Shown piece by piece: positions 34,023-35,952 of a DNA stretch of 35,952 nt. The translations under genes and the position numbers were made by a program. Origin of the DNA: Ochrobactrum teleogrylli (GTDB taxonomy: Bacteria; Pseudomonadota; Alphaproteobacteria; Rhizobiales; Rhizobiaceae). The notes below the pieces were generated by a model that was not told the DNA's origin, ran no database searches, and saw only the letters and a list, made by a program, of their open reading frames with translations. The first letter of the stretch is position 1. Each line of letters begins with the position of its first letter. The stretch lies in NCBI RefSeq assembly GCF_006376685.1, contig NZ_VEWL01000023.1, positions 1 through 35,952 of the forward strand, written 5' to 3'.

Positions 34023-35878
34023 ATGAAAAGCACATTGATGCAATCAAGGCGAATCCATTCCTTATCGGGCGTTTTTGTAGCGCTATTATTGCTCGCGCTA
34101 ACGTTTTCTGACGTCATTTTTGGTGGTGCCAGCATTCGCGTGACGGACCAGCTGAACGGTGCGCTTAGTGGACTGAGGTCCTCGGCGCCCTTTCCTGTTC
34201 CTCGGCACACGCAGTGGTGGAGCGGGCAAGCTGATAATGGTGGCGCAGCCTTTCAGTCAGAGCCTATGGCGGAGTTTGTAAAGTCTACCCTTTGGAGTGG
34301 CGATTCTTTATATTAGAACCCATTTTCCGGAAGTGGCGCTTTAGGGCCAGAAACCTTGGTCGATTTGAAGCTATCCTTGTTCACGCTTCTCTATTCGCTT
34401 GTTGGTGGCGGTAGTCTCGCGTATAATTTTATCTTTCTAGCATCGTACTTTGTCGGGCTCGTTTCAATTTACATTTGCGCTCGAACATATTTAGAAATGT
34501 CTGAACTGGGCGCGGTAGGGGTATGCACCTTTTTTCTGTTGAACGGCTATTCAACTGCGTCGCTCGGCTCTAATGTTACGCTTTCCTATCCTCTCGCTCC
34601 TCTTCTTCTGCTCGCGACATTATCGGTTATAACCCGGGCGACAGCTGGTACGGTCAGCATCTTTGCGCTTTAGCTCGCAGCAATCTTGTCGTTCACTTTC
34701 ATGCCAACCACGATTACAACTCTCATAGCGGTTGGTGTTATTTCTGGTGCGTATCTGGCTACAAAGCTCGCCCGAGAAAGCAATTTGTTGAAAAGTTTCG
34801 TTGAGTCGATTTGGCCGATGCTCGTAGGTGTATTCATTGCGGCATTGATAGTTTCGCCTATCTACATTCCTTTAATTGAGAATTTGGAATTTTCAGGAAC
34901 GTTGGATGATTACTCAAAAAGGGTGTTTTTTGGAATATTTTTTCCTCAGGCCATTACTTCCTTTTTTTCTCCGAGTCTTTTCTTTGAATCGTATAATGCA
35001 ATGGAGAGCAAGGCTCGATTATACTACTACGGATACAGATCTTTTCCGTGGAATACCGTATATCATTTGGGGCTCATCGGGGTTCTCTTTGCTGTGACGG
35101 CAATCCCAAAAAGCGGAAAAATTAGTTGGATTAGTATTGCGTGTGTTTCAATTGTGTTTGGCACATTGGTGCGACTTTTTGCTCCGGAGCTTATTGAGTA
35201 TATTTTTTCTAAGATTCCGGTGATTGGAAATATTGGATATCAATATTGGTGGCCGTGCATAGTTATACCAATGTCGTTTCTTATTGGTTATGGAATAGAT
35301 AATATTAAAAGCGATAATGCAAGAGTTTTACCGGTTGCCGTTGCTCTGGGCACTTTTCTTGCAGCCGTCATCTATGTGTGGTCGATATAAAAGAGAAGTC
35401 TTAATTGGTATGCTTGGGTTGTGTGTCTTATTCACCCTGCTCTTCGCTGTGCCACGTTTGGGGACCTCCAAGACCAGAGTCGCGGTAACGATTGCGCTTG
35501 CCATGGTTATGTTTGGGGAACTCGCTGTAGACGCGAAGATGGTCAGGCTCCCACGAAGTGATCTTTTCAGTGCACCACCTAGCGCAATACAGTTCGTAAA
35601 AGAAAACATAGGGCTTCACCGCACGCTAAATTTTGGACAAACCGGCCTATATCCTGAACTGAGCTCAGCTTTTGGCATTCAGGAAATCAGTTCTATGAAT
35701 TCTGCAACGATGGCGGCATATCTCGATTTTTTCTATTCAGCTGTTAAACTTGCCCCTGCACAAAGACTGGGTGTCAGTGACGTATACCCCAAAGGGGCGT
35801 TCCCTACGCTGTACCTTTCACAAGATGATCCATCTGCAAATCAGATTGACCTCGAAAAGCTGCGTCTGCTCGGTGTTA
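34023..35878 (+). pseudogene. Polytopic membrane protein (YfhO/GT-C-like), decayed and truncated by an IS
   Basis: One large gene starts at ATG 34023 (MKSTLMQSRRIHSLSG) and is broken four times. TAG at 34314 interrupts SGDSLY-NPFSGSGALGPE, where relatives have WNP. TAG at 34671 interrupts VSIFAL-LAAILSFTFMP. A frameshift near 35,388 joins AVIYVWSI to YKREVLIGMLG in another phase. The IS then ends the gene at 35,878 after EKLRLLGV. Many hydrophobic segments (FIFLASYFVGLVSIYICA, WPMLVGVFIAALIVSPIYI, PCIVIPMSFLIGYGI) and NPFSGSG fit YfhO-type GT-C membrane proteins, which use polyprenyl-linked sugars on the periplasmic side. With the preceding GT2 it probably formed a side-branch glycosylation pair that is now dead. 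Confidence 0.8.
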
Positions 35879-35952
35879 GAGTCCGTTTGATAATTTGCTT
35901 TAATGGCTGATACGGCGCAACAACAGGCTCCCCATGGCGACGTGGATCATCG
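35876..35952. repeat. Right copy of the 77-bp inverted repeat
   Basis: Reverse complement of bases 3-79 with one mismatch (T at 35891). It starts with the target triplet TTA (35876-35878), then GAGTCCGTTTGA, the element end. Confidence 0.9.
35879..35952 (-). mobile_element. 3' end of the same IS, cut by window end
   Basis: The inferred transposase C-terminus lies on the minus strand (35952 down to the TAA at 35902-35900), followed by the terminal repeat up to 35879. The insertion interrupts the YfhO-like gene, whose last native codon lies at about 35875-35877. The two IS ends face each other across the window in inverted orientation. Since only the ends are visible, length and intactness of the element are unknown. 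Confidence 0.55.

Larger units (their letters stand above)
17969..35878. mobile_element. Putative O-antigen genomic island beside tRNA-Gln
   Basis: From the tRNA to the right-hand IS the coding is AT-richer, codon use is less biased, and nearly all genes serve surface polysaccharide synthesis: glycosyltransferases, ABC exporter, sugar-nucleotide enzymes, methyl- and acyltransferases. No integrase and no tRNA-end duplication are seen inside the window, so the mechanism of acquisition is unknown and the right boundary may lie further out. The island's right-hand 3.7 kb consists mainly of pseudogenes. Confidence 0.6.

Noticed and set aside
34314..34673. Two TAG codons as evidence of amber suppression or recoding
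   Set aside because: TAG and TGA both break genes here together with a frameshift, a deletion and an IS, and intact genes in the window end normally with TAG (for example at 27780 and 28654).
3..35952. Terminal inverted repeats of a linear phage or plasmid
   Set aside because: The interior carries core chromosomal genes (smc, ppdK, tRNA-Gln), and the repeat borders fit IS ends with target triplets that interrupt a gene.

Overview
The window looks like chromosomal DNA of an alphaproteobacterium of the Brucella/Ochrobactrum group. The evidence is the GC-rich Rhizobiales-type coding in the left half and the side-by-side wbkD/wbkF-like pair that in Brucella starts O-polysaccharide synthesis. Genus is inferred from gene content and remembered family features, not from a search. 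Both window ends lie inside copies of the same element end (76 of 77 bases identical, inverted), which looks like the 3' end of an IS5-type insertion sequence, so the window is probably an assembly contig that stops at a multicopy IS.

Region 1 (about 80-14,600) is compact, high-GC core genome. It holds a DsbA-type thiol oxidoreductase, the condensin SMC, a cation diffusion facilitator, a small VOC protein, pyruvate phosphate dikinase (PpdK), an exported NodB-like protein, a hypothetical protein, a DUF1499 membrane protein, an MBL-fold hydrolase, a small membrane protein, a urate/ureide pair (ureidoglycolate lyase and 5-hydroxyisourate hydrolase) and an orphan DUF2793 protein. Four clear hairpin terminators separate units here.

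Region 2 (14,810-17,672) carries a membrane-anchored nucleotide-sugar 4,6-dehydratase (WbkD-like), tail-to-tail with a polyprenyl-phosphate glycosyl-1-phosphate transferase (WbkF-like). tRNA-Gln(UUG) follows at 17,894.

Region 3 (about 17,970-35,878) begins just after the tRNA. Base composition drops visibly, genes become loosely spaced, and the region reads as an acquired O-antigen island. A roughly 900-bp gene-poor stretch with a possible IS3 remnant leads into nine genes on the plus strand: glycosyltransferase, large two-part glycosyltransferase, ABC permease (Wzm), ABC ATPase with a carbohydrate-binding C-terminal domain (Wzt), a SAM methyltransferase with a coiled-coil tail, two more GT4 glycosyltransferases, then a UDP-sugar reductase, a 4,6-dehydratase/5-epimerase and a 2-epimerase. 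The last three should make a UDP-N-acetyl-6-deoxy-L-hexosamine, most likely UDP-L-QuiNAc because the reductase is RmlD-like and lacks the cupin of FnlB/WbjC. An acyltransferase (O-acetylation) lies on the minus strand.

The last 3.7 kb of the island is decaying. A methyltransferase has one in-frame TGA, a GT2 has lost an internal segment and changed frame, and a large polytopic membrane protein has two in-frame TAG codons, one frameshift and an IS truncation. The most interesting intact element is the methyltransferase next to Wzt: its tail contains four perfect 21-bp (7-residue) repeats, the arrangement expected of a chain-capping enzyme with a length-adjustable coiled-coil ruler, by analogy with WbdD.
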